Assembly: GCA_030827165.1 (NCBI GenBank)
Contig: JAURFB010000020.1
Location: forward strand, 1-36,090
From: Marivivens sp.
GTDB lineage: Bacteria > Pseudomonadota > Alphaproteobacteria > Rhodobacterales > Rhodobacteraceae
Direction of reading: 5' to 3'
Length of the DNA stretch: 36,090 bases
Positions 24,745 to 33,442 of the stretch are shown piece by piece. The notes beneath the pieces were generated by a model. The model saw only the letters and a list, made by a program, of their open reading frames with translations. It had not been told where the DNA came from and made no database searches. Made by a program: the position numbers and the translations under genes. How positions within the stretch are numbered: position 1 is the first letter of the stretch; each line of letters opens with the position of its first letter.

Positions 24745-25698
24745 TCAAGACTTGGCACGCGTCTTTGATGCGCCGCCCGCCAAGGGGTGGTTCTCGATCA
24801 CCAGATCGCGCAGACGCTCTTCGAGAACGTGGGTATAGATCTCGGTCGTGGTGACATCGGCGTGGCCTAGCATGGTCTGGATCGCCCGAAGATCGGCCCC
24901 GCCTGCCAGAAGGTGGGTTGCGAAAGCGTGGCGCAGGGTGTGGGGCGTAACCCTTGACGGCGAAACTCCGGCCGCGACAGCGAGGTTCTTGATCAGCACA
25001 TAGAAATGGTGGCGGGTCAGATGCCCGTCCTTGCCGGTAGAGGGAAAGAGAAAACGCGAGGCAGGATACCCCTTCTTGACCGCGACCGCTTCGGCCTCGT
25101 CGCGCGCCCTGAGCCAGACCGCGAGCGCCTCGCGGGCCGGGCCGGACAGGGGCACCATCCGCTCTTTGCCGCCCTTGCCGCGCACCAAGAGCATCTTGGG
25201 ATTGCCGCGCGCCGCGGCGACCGGCAGGCCGACCAGCTCGCTGACCCGCATTCCGGTGGCATAGAGAAGCTCCATCAGACAGGTGTTGCGCAGGTCTTCC
25301 CGCCCGCTTGCCCTGGCGGCCGCCAAGAGCCTCTCGACCTCTTCGAGCGAAAGGGTCCCGGGCAGGCTCCGGCTCCGGCCCGGCCCTTTGATCTTGAGCG
25401 CGGGATTGGTGTCGCGCCAGCCTTCTTCGAACGCGAAGCGAAAGAGCTGCTTGATCGAAGAAAGCCGCCGGGCGCGGGTTGTCTTGACAAGGCCCTCGGC
25501 TTCGCAGGCGATCAGATAGGATTCGATCGCTTCTTGCGGCACTGCCCCGAATTCCCAACCATTGCGGGTCAGCCAACCCGAGAAATCCTTCAGGTCGCGT
25601 CCATAGCTCAGAAGGGTGTTCTTCGCGGCGTTGAGCTCGGCGGCCTGCGCGGCAAGAAAGCCCTCTATCCAGTCGGACTGGTGCGCGGGCCCGGTCAA
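24745..25698 (-). CDS. xerD: Tyrosine recombinase XerD
   Basis: This gene encodes 317 residues. XerD acts with XerC at dif to resolve chromosome dimers. The N-terminal SAM-like core-binding domain (about 8-100) is followed by the catalytic domain with all key residues: R151 in TGMRVSELVGL, K175 in GKGGKERMVPL, H253 and R256 in TPHTLRHAFATHLL, H279 in LGHADVTTTEIYTH and nucleophile Y288. The start is a TTG at 25698 that overlaps the TGA of the upstream gene (TTGA); no ATG lies nearby, and the N-terminal helix begins at once, so coupled translation from TTG is likely. A chromosomal XerD rather than a phage integrase is indicated by length and neighbours. Confidence 0.94.
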   Translation of the reverse strand: MTGPAHQSDWIEGFLAAQAAELNAAKNTLLSYGRDLKDFSGWLTRNGWEFGAVPQEAIESYLIACEAEGLVKTTRARRLSSIKQLFRFAFEEGWRDTNPALKIKGPGRSRSLPGTLSLEEVERLLAAARASGREDLRNTCLMELLYATGMRVSELVGLPVAAARGNPKMLLVRGKGGKERMVPLSGPAREALAVWLRARDEAEAVAVKKGYPASRFLFPSTGKDGHLTRHHFYVLIKNLAVAAGVSPSRVTPHTLRHAFATHLLAGGADLRAIQTMLGHADVTTTEIYTHVLEERLRDLVIENHPLAGGASKTRAKS

Positions 25699-27275
25699 AC
25701 GGGCCTCTCAAGGATCAGGTATTGCAGGGCAATCCGCCGGGCATCGGCCTCAAGCCCCATCGCCCGCAGAAGGCGCAGGCCTTGGCTGACCAAAGAGGGA
25801 TCGCCGACCGAACCTTCTGCCAGGAGCCGGATACCGCGCAAGAGAGCTTCGCCACTTTTTCCCTCGGCAAGGAGTGTTGCGATGGCATCGGGTGGGGCGG
25901 CGCCGTCGAAACCTGCGGCGACGGCGGCCGTTCGAAGGGTTTGGCCCCTTGCGCCGGTCAGTTCGCCAAGCGCGAGCTGGCGCAGGAAGAATTCGATCTC
26001 GTCGAGGGGTTGTCGCATCGTCGCGATCTGGGCCGAATCCTGCGACAAGAGCCCGATCAAAAACGCCACCCGTGCGGTTTCGCCCTGCAACGGAAGGCTT
26101 GCCAGATCACGCCCATACAGGCGCGCGAATCCGACTTCGGTCCGCGCGATACGCATGGCGGTCCAGGCGGCGGGCAGGGTCTCGGCAATGGCCTCGCCGT
26201 CGCGGCTACGCAGGGCGCTATCAAATGCTTGAAATGCCGCGGCGCGATCCCACACACCGCCAGAGGCCGCCGGAGTGTGGGCCGAATAGAGCGCCTGAAG
26301 CAGGTTTTCGTTCACAGCACCATTGCGGGCAAGGCGCTCGGCGGCCTCGAGCTGGGCCCGCCATCCGACGGTTTCCCGCAGGTCGGCATGAGCAAAAGCA
26401 AGGGGGAGCATGGAGGTTGGAATACCTTCGCCAATCGCCTCGCGCATCCGGAAGATAAGGGGGCTGACGCGCGAAGGCGCGGGCAGGGGCGGTTCGCCGT
26501 CATAAAGATCGGGATCGAGAAAGCGCGACAGAAGCGCGTCTTCTTCATCGCTGATGTCCCCCAGCGCGCGACCGGTGTTGAGGATCAGCGCCGCGGTGTT
26601 CCAATTGCCTCCCCGCGCCATGCAGAAGATGCGCCCCAGATAGGTCGGGGCCACATCAGGTTTGTCGCGCATCACCGCACAGGCGAAATCCTCTGTCCCA
26701 AGGAGGAGGGCCACGTCGAACCAGCGGCGAAACTGGTCTGGCGTGGTGGGATCGGCCGCCTCGAGCAACGCATTCGCCTGATCGATGGCCCCCATGTCCA
26801 GGAGCCGGTCGACCCGCGCGAGAAACAGATGGCCCTCGGGGCCCGCGCCTATGGGGGCGTCCGCTTCAGCCAAAAGGAGCCGCAGATAAAGATCGCGCAA
26901 CGCCGGCAAGAGATTGACCGGAACCTCGGTCACAAGCGCGGTAAGGCTGGCCTCGTTGCTCGCCGACCAGAGCGTGCGGGGAAAACCCGTCACGGCGGAA
27001 GGCAAAAGCCCCACGACATCGGGCGAGGCGGTGTCGATTGTCGAAACCGAGATCGAAGGAAGAAGGACCGAAGAAGCACCGGGTTCTTCAAGCCGCCGCA
27101 CCGTGAGGCCTCCGTTGAGAGGGTCATCGGGAACCAGACCCTGATCAAACGCGGGCGCCTCGACGCTGCGCGACAGCCAGTCGATGGCGGAAAGGGGTGG
27201 GCCGGCGCTGTCTTGGGCCGCGACCGACGGCCCCAGGAAGATCAAGGCACCCATAACCGCGGCGCGCGCCAGCAT
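25695..27275 (-). CDS. Exported helical protein of unknown function
   Basis: This gene encodes 526 residues. A Sec signal peptide (MLARAAVMGALIFLGPSVAAQ) is followed by PPLSAIDWLSRSVEAP and a long alpha-helical protein rich in Ala and Leu. The helical segments look TPR- or solenoid-like (RLLDMGAIDQANALLEAADP, QLEAAERLARNGAVNENLLQ). I recognise no named domain or catalytic motif. The ATG at 27275 overlaps the stop of the small membrane-protein gene (TGATG), and its own stop overlaps the xerD TTG start, so the three are translated as a coupled operon. It is probably periplasmic. An upstream in-frame extension to 27764 is non-coding in character and overlaps aroK. Confidence 0.8.
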   Translation of the reverse strand: MLARAAVMGALIFLGPSVAAQDSAGPPLSAIDWLSRSVEAPAFDQGLVPDDPLNGGLTVRRLEEPGASSVLLPSISVSTIDTASPDVVGLLPSAVTGFPRTLWSASNEASLTALVTEVPVNLLPALRDLYLRLLLAEADAPIGAGPEGHLFLARVDRLLDMGAIDQANALLEAADPTTPDQFRRWFDVALLLGTEDFACAVMRDKPDVAPTYLGRIFCMARGGNWNTAALILNTGRALGDISDEEDALLSRFLDPDLYDGEPPLPAPSRVSPLIFRMREAIGEGIPTSMLPLAFAHADLRETVGWRAQLEAAERLARNGAVNENLLQALYSAHTPAASGGVWDRAAAFQAFDSALRSRDGEAIAETLPAAWTAMRIARTEVGFARLYGRDLASLPLQGETARVAFLIGLLSQDSAQIATMRQPLDEIEFFLRQLALGELTGARGQTLRTAAVAAGFDGAAPPDAIATLLAEGKSGEALLRGIRLLAEGSVGDPSLVSQGLRLLRAMGLEADARRIALQYLILERPV

Positions 27276-27430
27276 CAGTTGCCCTCGAGCGTGACGGGCT
27301 CGCTGATCACCTCGGTCGGAGCGGCAAAATCGCCGCTGAAGAACAGAGGCCCGACATAGGCATATGCCACGAGCCCGATCGCTCCGAGAACCAGTAAAAC
27401 CACCAAAATCTTGATCAGTCGCCATATCAT
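27275..27430 (-). CDS. Small single-pass membrane protein
   Basis: This gene encodes 51 residues: a short basic N-terminus (MIWRLIK), one membrane helix (ILVVLLVLGAIGLVAYAYVG) and a short acidic tail ending EPVTLEGN. The function is unknown. I chose the ATG at 27430 because AAGGA lies 7 nt before it; in-frame starts at 27481 and 27496 would add a basic leader. Its stop overlaps the next start, which suggests cooperation with the exported 526-residue protein. It is divergent from aroK across 147 nt, where I see only weak promoter-like elements. Confidence 0.7.
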   Translation of the reverse strand: MIWRLIKILVVLLVLGAIGLVAYAYVGPLFFSGDFAAPTEVISEPVTLEGN

Positions 27431-27577
27431 AGCGGCATCCTTGCCTAGCCTGCCCACAGCGGTTTTGGCCGCTTTGCCCATCTTTATAACTGGCATTTCC
27501 CGCAAGATCACGCCATTCAGTAGAGAAAGTTTTGCTGGGCGGTCGGGCGCCTATCCGCGCCGGCCAAAGGACAGGTA

Positions 27578-28168
27578 ATGACGACAGCGCCACGGGCAGC
27601 CGGAACCGAAAGACCCATTCCGGAACAATTTTCCCTGCACAAGACCATCGTGCTTGTCGGCATGATGGGGGCGGGCAAATCGGCCGTGGGGCGGGCGTTG
27701 GCATCGCGACTCGGGGTTCCGCTTCTGGATTCGGATGCCGAGATCGAACTGGCGGCCAACGCAACCATCGCCGAGATTTTTGCCCGTGACGGCGAGCCCT
27801 TTTTCCGTGCCAGGGAGTCTGAGGTTATCGAGCGTCTCCTCGCTGGGGTGCCATGCGTCTTGTCGACCGGTGGCGGTGCGTTTCTGGCCGCACGAAATCG
27901 GAACGCCATTTCATCCCACGGTGCCTCGCTCTGGCTCTGTGCCGACCTCGAACTCTTGTGGGATCGGGTCCGACACAAGGAAACGCGGCCCTTGTTGCGG
28001 ACGGCCGACCCGAAACAGACGCTCAAAGACCTTTGTGCCGCGCGAGAACCCTTCTATGCGATGGCGGATCTCAAGGTGCATACGCTGCCGCATTATTCGA
28101 TAGACGAGACCACCGACAAGGTGATCGAGGCGCTGCTTGAACGCCCCGATATACTGGAGAGAACATGA
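27578..28168 (+). CDS. aroK: Shikimate kinase
   Basis: This gene encodes 196 residues. AroK phosphorylates shikimate at the 3-hydroxyl in aromatic amino-acid synthesis. The P-loop GMMGAGKSAVG (about residues 28-38) is followed by the shikimate-binding DSD motif (LDSDAEIE), the segment STGGGAFLAARN and the lid region HKETRPLLRT. About 20 residues before the P-loop form an N-terminal extension relative to E. coli AroK. The stop overlaps the aroB ATG (ATGA), so the two pathway genes are coupled. Confidence 0.96.
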   Translation: MTTAPRAAGTERPIPEQFSLHKTIVLVGMMGAGKSAVGRALASRLGVPLLDSDAEIELAANATIAEIFARDGEPFFRARESEVIERLLAGVPCVLSTGGGAFLAARNRNAISSHGASLWLCADLELLWDRVRHKETRPLLRTADPKQTLKDLCAAREPFYAMADLKVHTLPHYSIDETTDKVIEALLERPDILERT

Positions 28169-29280
28169 CCTATGAGACCGTGCGCGTTGACCTGCCGGGG
28201 CGCGCCTATGACATCCTGATCGGGGCGGGGCTCCTGAAGGAGGCCGGCCAACACATCGCAACGTTCCTGCGCCGCAAGCGCGTGGCGATCGTCACGGACG
28301 AAACGGTGGCAGGTTTGCATCTGGCCGCGCTTGAAGCCTCGTTGGAAGCGGCGGGGATCGCCCATAGCGCCCTTGCGCTGCCAGCGGGCGAGGCGACAAA
28401 GAGCTGGGCGCAGTTTTCGCGCACGGTCGAGTGGATCTTGACCGAGAAGATCGAACGCAGTGATCTGGTGATCGCGCTTGGGGGCGGGGTGATCGGCGAT
28501 CTGGTGGGCTTTGCCGCTGCGGTGGTCCGGCGAGGCGTCCGGTTCGTGCAGATCCCGACGACGCTTCTGGCGCAGGTCGACAGTTCGGTCGGCGGCAAGA
28601 CCGGGATCAACACGAGCCAAGGCAAGAACCTTGTCGGTGCGTTCCACCAGCCGACCCTTGTTCTGGCGGACACCGGCATTCTGGCAACCCTGCCGCCCCG
28701 TGATTTCCTCGCCGGCTATGGCGAGGTGGTAAAATACGGGCTTTTGGGCGATGCGGCCTTCTTCGAATGGCTCGAGATCAACGGCCGCGCCATGGCCTCT
28801 GGCGATATCCACAAGCGCAACCATGCGGTCCGGCGGTCTTGCGAGATGAAGGCCGAAATCGTCATGCGCGACGAGACCGAACAGGGCGACCGTGCGCTTC
28901 TTAATCTGGGGCACACATTCTGCCACGCGCTTGAGGCTGCGACGGGCTATTCAACCCGTCTGTTGCATGGCGAGGGCGTCGCGATCGGCTGCGCGCTGGC
29001 CTTCGAGACATCGGCGCGGCTGGGTCTCTGCGCTCAGGAAGAGCCGAGCCGCCTGCGCGCCCATCTGGCGGCGATGGGGATGAAGGTCGATCTGCGGGAT
29101 ATTCCGGGCGATCTTCCCGATGCCGACGCACTTCTCGCGCTGATGGCGCAGGACAAGAAGGTTCTGGATGGCAAGCTGCGCTTTATCATGGCGCGGGGAA
29201 TTGGCGAGGCTTTCGTCACCTCGGATGTGCCGGAAAAGGTGGTGCGCGGGCTCCTCAGCGAAGAACTGGCCCGCCGCTGA
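28165..29280 (+). CDS. aroB: 3-dehydroquinate synthase
   Basis: This gene encodes 371 residues. AroB converts DAHP to 3-dehydroquinate, the second step of the shikimate pathway, using NAD+ and a divalent metal. Family motifs are intact: LGGGVIGDLVGFAAA (NAD site), QIPTTLLAQVDSSVGGKTGIN (substrate and NAD binding), GYGEVVKYG with a metal-ligand glutamate, and the metal-ligand histidines in NLGHTFCHALE and LLHGEGVAIG. Length matches the family. It is coupled to aroK by a 4-nt overlap and ends at a hairpin shared with the convergent ssb gene. Confidence 0.97.
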   Translation: MTYETVRVDLPGRAYDILIGAGLLKEAGQHIATFLRRKRVAIVTDETVAGLHLAALEASLEAAGIAHSALALPAGEATKSWAQFSRTVEWILTEKIERSDLVIALGGGVIGDLVGFAAAVVRRGVRFVQIPTTLLAQVDSSVGGKTGINTSQGKNLVGAFHQPTLVLADTGILATLPPRDFLAGYGEVVKYGLLGDAAFFEWLEINGRAMASGDIHKRNHAVRRSCEMKAEIVMRDETEQGDRALLNLGHTFCHALEAATGYSTRLLHGEGVAIGCALAFETSARLGLCAQEEPSRLRAHLAAMGMKVDLRDIPGDLPDADALLALMAQDKKVLDGKLRFIMARGIGEAFVTSDVPEKVVRGLLSEELARR

Positions 29281-29288
29281 AAAGCGAA

Positions 29289-29309
29289 ACCCCCGCCGGA
29301 GCGGGGGCC
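29289..29309. terminator. Bidirectional terminator between aroB and ssb
   Basis: CCCCCGC/GCGGGGG forms a 7-bp GC stem with a CGGA loop. A-rich sequence precedes it and T-containing sequence (CCTGTTT) follows on the plus strand. On the minus strand GTTTCGCTTTT follows. It serves both converging genes. Confidence 0.7.
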
Positions 29310-29315
29310 TGTTTC

Positions 29316-29810
29316 CTAGAACGGGATCTCGTCGTCGAGATCGGTGAGGCCACCGCTGCCGCCCGAGCCGCCGCCATAGCCGCCCGAACCTCCGCCGTAG
29401 CCGCCGCCGCCGCGGTCGTCGTCATAGCTGCTGGAGCCGCCGCCGCCACCCGAGCCGCCGGCGCTATCGAGAAGTGTCAACTCGCCGCGATAGGGGCGCA
29501 GCACCACCTCGGTCGAATAGCGATCGGCCCCCGATTGATCCTGCCATTTGCGGGTTTCAAGCTGGCCTTCGATATAGACCTTCGATCCCTTGCGCAGATA
29601 TTGCTCGGCAATACGGGCCAGCGGTTCGCTGAAGATCGCTACCGAATGCCATTCAGTCCGCTCCTTGCGCTCGCCCGACTGCTTGTCTTTCCAGCTCTCC
29701 GAGGTCGCGATGCGCAGGTTCACGACCTTGCCGCCGTTCTGAAAGCTGCGGACTTCGGGATCGCGCCCGAGATTGCCTACCAGAATTACCTTGTTGACGG
29801 ATCCGGCCAT
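29316..29810 (-). CDS. ssb: Single-stranded DNA-binding protein
   Basis: This gene encodes 164 residues. The N-terminal OB fold (about 1-112) begins [21 protein letters not shown], with WHSVAIF and [12 protein letters not shown], the ssDNA-binding core. A Gly/Ser/Tyr-rich flexible linker (about 116-154) leads to the acidic tip DLDDEIPF, which recruits replication and repair proteins. Length and architecture are normal for the chromosomal SSB. I looked for an alphaproteobacterial LexA box (GTTC-N7-GTTC) upstream and did not find one. Confidence 0.97.
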   Translation of the reverse strand: MAGSVNKVILVGNLGRDPEVRSFQNGGKVVNLRIATSESWKDKQSGERKERTEWHSVAIFSEPLARIAEQYLRKGSKVYIEGQLETRKWQDQSGADRYSTEVVLRPYRGELTLLDSAGGSGGGGGSSSYDDDRGGGGYGGGSGGYGGGSGGSGGLTDLDDEIPF

Positions 29811-29899
29811 GTGCTCCCCCTTCGAATCTTGTTCAGTTCACGCACGTTACACCATCCCTCTATGGTGAAGGAAAGGTAAATATGCCCCGGCTCGCCGCC

Positions 29900-31975
29900 T
29901 TACTCGGCGGCGATGGTGATGACCGGCTCCATGCCGCGCAGCTCGGCTTCGGGCAGGTGGCATTTGATCTGGTGGCCCTCGGCCAAAGTCCGGAGCGGCG
30001 GGATTTCGCGATCGCAGAGCCCGCCCTCGACCTTGGATTTCCAGCGGCAGCGCGTCTGGAACGGGCAGCCGGGGGGCGGGTTCATGGCCGACGGAATGTC
30101 GCCTTCCAGAACGATGTGTTTCTTCTCAACCTTGGTATCGGCGATCGGCACGGCCGAGAGGAGCGCCTCGGTATAGGGGTGATAGGGCGGCGAAAAGACC
30201 TGATCGGTCGAGCCGATCTCGACCACATGGCCCAGATACATGACCATTACCCGATCCGAGAGATACCGCACGATGGAAAGATCGTGGCTGATGAAAAGCA
30301 GGGTCGTCTTTTCGCGGCGCTGGATCTCCATCAGAAGATCGGTCACTGCCGCCTGCACCGACACATCGAGCGCCGAGACAGGCTCGTCGGCCACAACGAT
30401 CCGCGCGCCGCCGGCAAAGGCGCGGGCGATGCCGACACGCTGTTTTTGCCCACCCGAGAGTTGGCGCGGCATCCGCTCGGCAAAGGCGCGGGGGAGTTTC
30501 ACGAGGTCGAGAAGTTCGAGCATCCGCGCCTTGCGGTCGGCGTCGCTCTTGCCGATTCCGAAAACCTCGAGCGCGCGGATGATCTGGCGGCCCACGGTCA
30601 TCGACGGATTGAGCGTGTCGAAGGGATTTTGGAACACCATCTGGATATCGGCAATCGTGCCGGTATCGCGGTCGTTGATCCCCGTGCTTTGGATTTCGCG
30701 GCCGTCGAGTTCGATCGTGCCGTCTGTCGCGGTTTCAAGACCCATCAGGACCTTGGCGAAGGTCGACTTGCCACAGCCAGACTCGCCGACGATGGCAAGC
30801 GTCTCGCTTTCATGCGCCTCGAACGACAGGGTCTCATTGGCTTTGACAACCTTGGTATGGCTGCCGCCGAAGAGGGCATTGGCCGAGACCTCGTAGTATT
30901 TCTTCAGATTGTCCATTTTCAGGACGACTTTGCCGATCTCGCCCTTCTTCTTAGTTTCGGCGGCCTGAACCTTGGCATCCCAGTCGATTTCCTCGAACCG
31001 GAGACAACGGGACTGATGCCGGTCATCGCCCTCGATCAAGCTCATGGCAATGACACCCTGATCGCAGCGGCCCTTTTCGAAATAGTCGCACCGCGGGCCG
31101 AAATTGCAGCCGTTCGGGCGCTCGTGCGGCAGGGGAAAGTTGCCGGGGATGGCGACAAGGGGCCTTGCGTTCTTGTCCGCGCCGGGCAGCGGAATCGACC
31201 GGAAGAGCGCCTGAGTATAGGGGTGACGCATCTTGTCGAACACATCCTCGATTGAACCGCGCTCGACCGCCTCGCCGGAATACATCACGCAGATCCGGTC
31301 GCAGGTTTCAAGCACCAACCCGAGGTTGTGGCTGATGAACAGCATCGACGTGCCGTATTTCTTGCCGAGGTCTTTCACGAGTTCGACCACCGCCGCCTCG
31401 ACCGTCACGTCGAGCGCGGTTGTCGGTTCGTCGAGGATCAGGAGCGAGGGTTTCGACATCAGCGCCATGGCGATGACGATGCGCTGTTGCTGGCCGCCGG
31501 AAAGCTGGTGGGGATAGCTTTTGAGAATACGCTCGGGGTCGGGCAGCTTCACGTCTGTCACCACTTCGAGGGCGCGGGCATAAGCCTCTCTTTCACCGAT
31601 GCCCTCATGGATCATCGGCACTTCCATGAGCTGTCGGCCGATCTTCATCGCCGGATTGAGCGAGGCCATCGGCTCTTGATAGATCATCGCGATCTCGCGG
31701 CCGCGGATATCGCGCAACTCTTCGGCGTTCATGGTGCACAGGTCGCGGCCCTTGAATTTGATCGAGCCGCCGACAATCCGGCCATTCACGCCCAAATCCT
31801 GCATGACGCCCAGCGCCACGGTGGATTTGCCGCAGCCGGATTCGCCCACGAGGCCCAGCGCCTCGCCGGGCATGATCTTGGCCGAGAAATCCATCACCGC
31901 GGGGATTTCTCGCAGGCGGGTGAAAAACGAGATCGAGAGGCGGTCGATGTCGAGGATCGGGGTGTCTTCGGTCAT
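29900..31975 (-). CDS. Fused double ATPase of a peptide-type ABC importer
   Basis: This gene encodes 691 residues containing two complete ABC ATPase domains, equivalent to DppD/OppD plus DppF/OppF in one chain. Domain 1 has Walker A GESGCGKST (44-52), signature LSGGQ (158-162) and Walker B LLILDEP (178-184). Domain 2 has Walker A at 397-405, signature LSGGQ (506-510) and Walker B VVADEP (527-532). After each domain comes the cysteine-bearing oligopeptide/dipeptide C-terminal region (C290, C296, C304, C324; and GCPFQTRCRWKS near the end). It starts 2 nt after the permease stop. The substrate class is inferred from family only. Confidence 0.94.
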   Translation of the reverse strand: MTEDTPILDIDRLSISFFTRLREIPAVMDFSAKIMPGEALGLVGESGCGKSTVALGVMQDLGVNGRIVGGSIKFKGRDLCTMNAEELRDIRGREIAMIYQEPMASLNPAMKIGRQLMEVPMIHEGIGEREAYARALEVVTDVKLPDPERILKSYPHQLSGGQQQRIVIAMALMSKPSLLILDEPTTALDVTVEAAVVELVKDLGKKYGTSMLFISHNLGLVLETCDRICVMYSGEAVERGSIEDVFDKMRHPYTQALFRSIPLPGADKNARPLVAIPGNFPLPHERPNGCNFGPRCDYFEKGRCDQGVIAMSLIEGDDRHQSRCLRFEEIDWDAKVQAAETKKKGEIGKVVLKMDNLKKYYEVSANALFGGSHTKVVKANETLSFEAHESETLAIVGESGCGKSTFAKVLMGLETATDGTIELDGREIQSTGINDRDTGTIADIQMVFQNPFDTLNPSMTVGRQIIRALEVFGIGKSDADRKARMLELLDLVKLPRAFAERMPRQLSGGQKQRVGIARAFAGGARIVVADEPVSALDVSVQAAVTDLLMEIQRREKTTLLFISHDLSIVRYLSDRVMVMYLGHVVEIGSTDQVFSPPYHPYTEALLSAVPIADTKVEKKHIVLEGDIPSAMNPPPGCPFQTRCRWKSKVEGGLCDREIPPLRTLAEGHQIKCHLPEAELRGMEPVITIAAE

Positions 31976-31977
31976 GA

Positions 31978-33432
31978 TCAGTCCCTCAGGCTTTCTTCAC
32001 GCAGGCCGTCGGCCAGGAGGTTGAGGCCCAGAACGAGGCTCAACAGCGCCAGCGCCGGTGGCAGGGCAGGGTGCGGATAGATCGAGAGGAGCTTGCGCCC
32101 TTCGTTGATCGTCGATCCCCAGTCGGGGCTTTCCGGCGGCAGGCCGAGGCCGAAGAAGCCGAGGGTCCCCAAAAGGATCGTGGTGTAGCCAATCCGCAAG
32201 CAGAAATCGACGATCAGCGGCCCGCGGGCGTTGGGCAGGATTTCCCACAGCATGATATACCACGGGCCCTCGCCGCGCGTTTGGGCGGCGGCCACATAAT
32301 CGCGCGTCGAGAGGTCGAGCGTAAGCCCGCGCACGATACGGAACACTGTCGGCGAATTGACGAAGACCACCGAGACAAACACCACAAGGATGCCGGGCGG
32401 GATGTTGAAGAGGTCGACCGCGCCCGGAAGGAAGCTCATCACCGTGCCGGGCTGCGAGATGAGCGAGAGATACGCCCAAGCCATTGCACCGATGACAACC
32501 GCGACGATCAGGTTGCGCTTCTTGGGGTCTGTGCGGAAACGGGCGTTGAGGAATACCAGCGCGAAGAGCACCGGAAAGACAAAGAGCACCGCCGCCATAT
32601 AGGAGGGGATGCCGGTCAGGACGATCTCGGGTGTCACCAGGAGATAGAACAGGAGGATCACCGGGAAGGCGAGGATCAGGTTGGCAAGGAAAGACAGAAC
32701 CGTATCAAGCTTGCCGCCGTAATAGCCCGCCGGAACGCCGAGGGTGATCCCGACCATGAAGGCGAACATGGTGGCCAAGGGGGCGATCTTGACCACTTCC
32801 CACGACCCAAGAACCATCCGGCTAAAGACATCGCGGGCGAGGTTGTCGCCGCCAAGCAGGTAATGCGCGCCCACCGCAAAGTCGGCTGCATCCGGAACCG
32901 CCGTGCCAGGGAGCTTGTTCTTGAGGCCCGAGACCTGCGACAGCGGATCGTGGGTCGCGATCATCCCGCCGACCGACGAGAAGAAGGCGGTATAGACCCA
33001 GAACATCACGATGCCAAAACCGATCATGCCGACGGTCGAGTCAAACAGCTTGCCATAGAGGCCGAGCTTTCGCTTGTAGGCGATCGAAACGACGAAGGTG
33101 GCGGCGAGCGCGATCCAGACGGGCGTCAGCTGTTTGGAGATCGCGCCGAGGATGCCCGCTACGCCGTAAGGCGCGACCATGCCGCCGACGAGATACCCCA
33201 AGACGATCAGGATGAGCGCCCAAAGGAGATACTGGGGCGCCCGTTCGATGAGGCCGAGCACACCGCCGCGCCGCGAAAGGCGTCCGTCGGGGAGGGTCTG
33301 GGCGCGGAAGGGCTCGACCACGAACAAGGTCGCGATCTGCAAGACGACGGCAATCGCAAAAAGGGCCGCTGCCGCCGTCAGCGCGGGGTTGAGAACAGTG
33401 CCGAGCGATCCGGTCCAGGTCAGGTTGTCCAT
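31978..33432 (-). CDS. DppC-like ABC permease with long N-terminal extension
   Basis: This gene encodes 484 residues, against about 280-310 for usual DppC/OppC permeases. The extra length is an N-terminal region with about four more hydrophobic segments (residues 15-150) and an insertion between core helices (about 300-345). The core BPD_transp_1 signature is intact, with the coupling loop STRDYVAAAQTRGEGPWYIMLWEILPNARGPL. The conserved GFFGLGLPPESPDWGSTINEGR near the C-terminus is typical of DppC. I chose the ATG at 33432 (MDNLTWTGSLG); an upstream in-frame extension would overlap the preceding gene. It pairs with the DppB-like permease 10 nt upstream. Confidence 0.92.
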   Translation of the reverse strand: MDNLTWTGSLGTVLNPALTAAAALFAIAVVLQIATLFVVEPFRAQTLPDGRLSRRGGVLGLIERAPQYLLWALILIVLGYLVGGMVAPYGVAGILGAISKQLTPVWIALAATFVVSIAYKRKLGLYGKLFDSTVGMIGFGIVMFWVYTAFFSSVGGMIATHDPLSQVSGLKNKLPGTAVPDAADFAVGAHYLLGGDNLARDVFSRMVLGSWEVVKIAPLATMFAFMVGITLGVPAGYYGGKLDTVLSFLANLILAFPVILLFYLLVTPEIVLTGIPSYMAAVLFVFPVLFALVFLNARFRTDPKKRNLIVAVVIGAMAWAYLSLISQPGTVMSFLPGAVDLFNIPPGILVVFVSVVFVNSPTVFRIVRGLTLDLSTRDYVAAAQTRGEGPWYIMLWEILPNARGPLIVDFCLRIGYTTILLGTLGFFGLGLPPESPDWGSTINEGRKLLSIYPHPALPPALALLSLVLGLNLLADGLREESLRD

Positions 33433-33442
33433 AACGCTCTCC

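Noticed and set aside
25722-27359. 545-codon plus-strand frame opposite the exported-protein gene
   Set aside because: The minus-strand reading has a signal peptide, ribosome-coupled overlaps and normal composition; the plus-strand reading has none.
29349-29464. Glycine-codon tandem repeats that could be taken for a DNA repeat or CRISPR
   Set aside because: They encode the Gly-rich linker of SSB; units are irregular and there are no spacers.
29811-29881. Possible LexA box upstream of ssb
   Set aside because: GTTC-A-GTTC is present, but the alphaproteobacterial box needs seven bases between the GTTC units.
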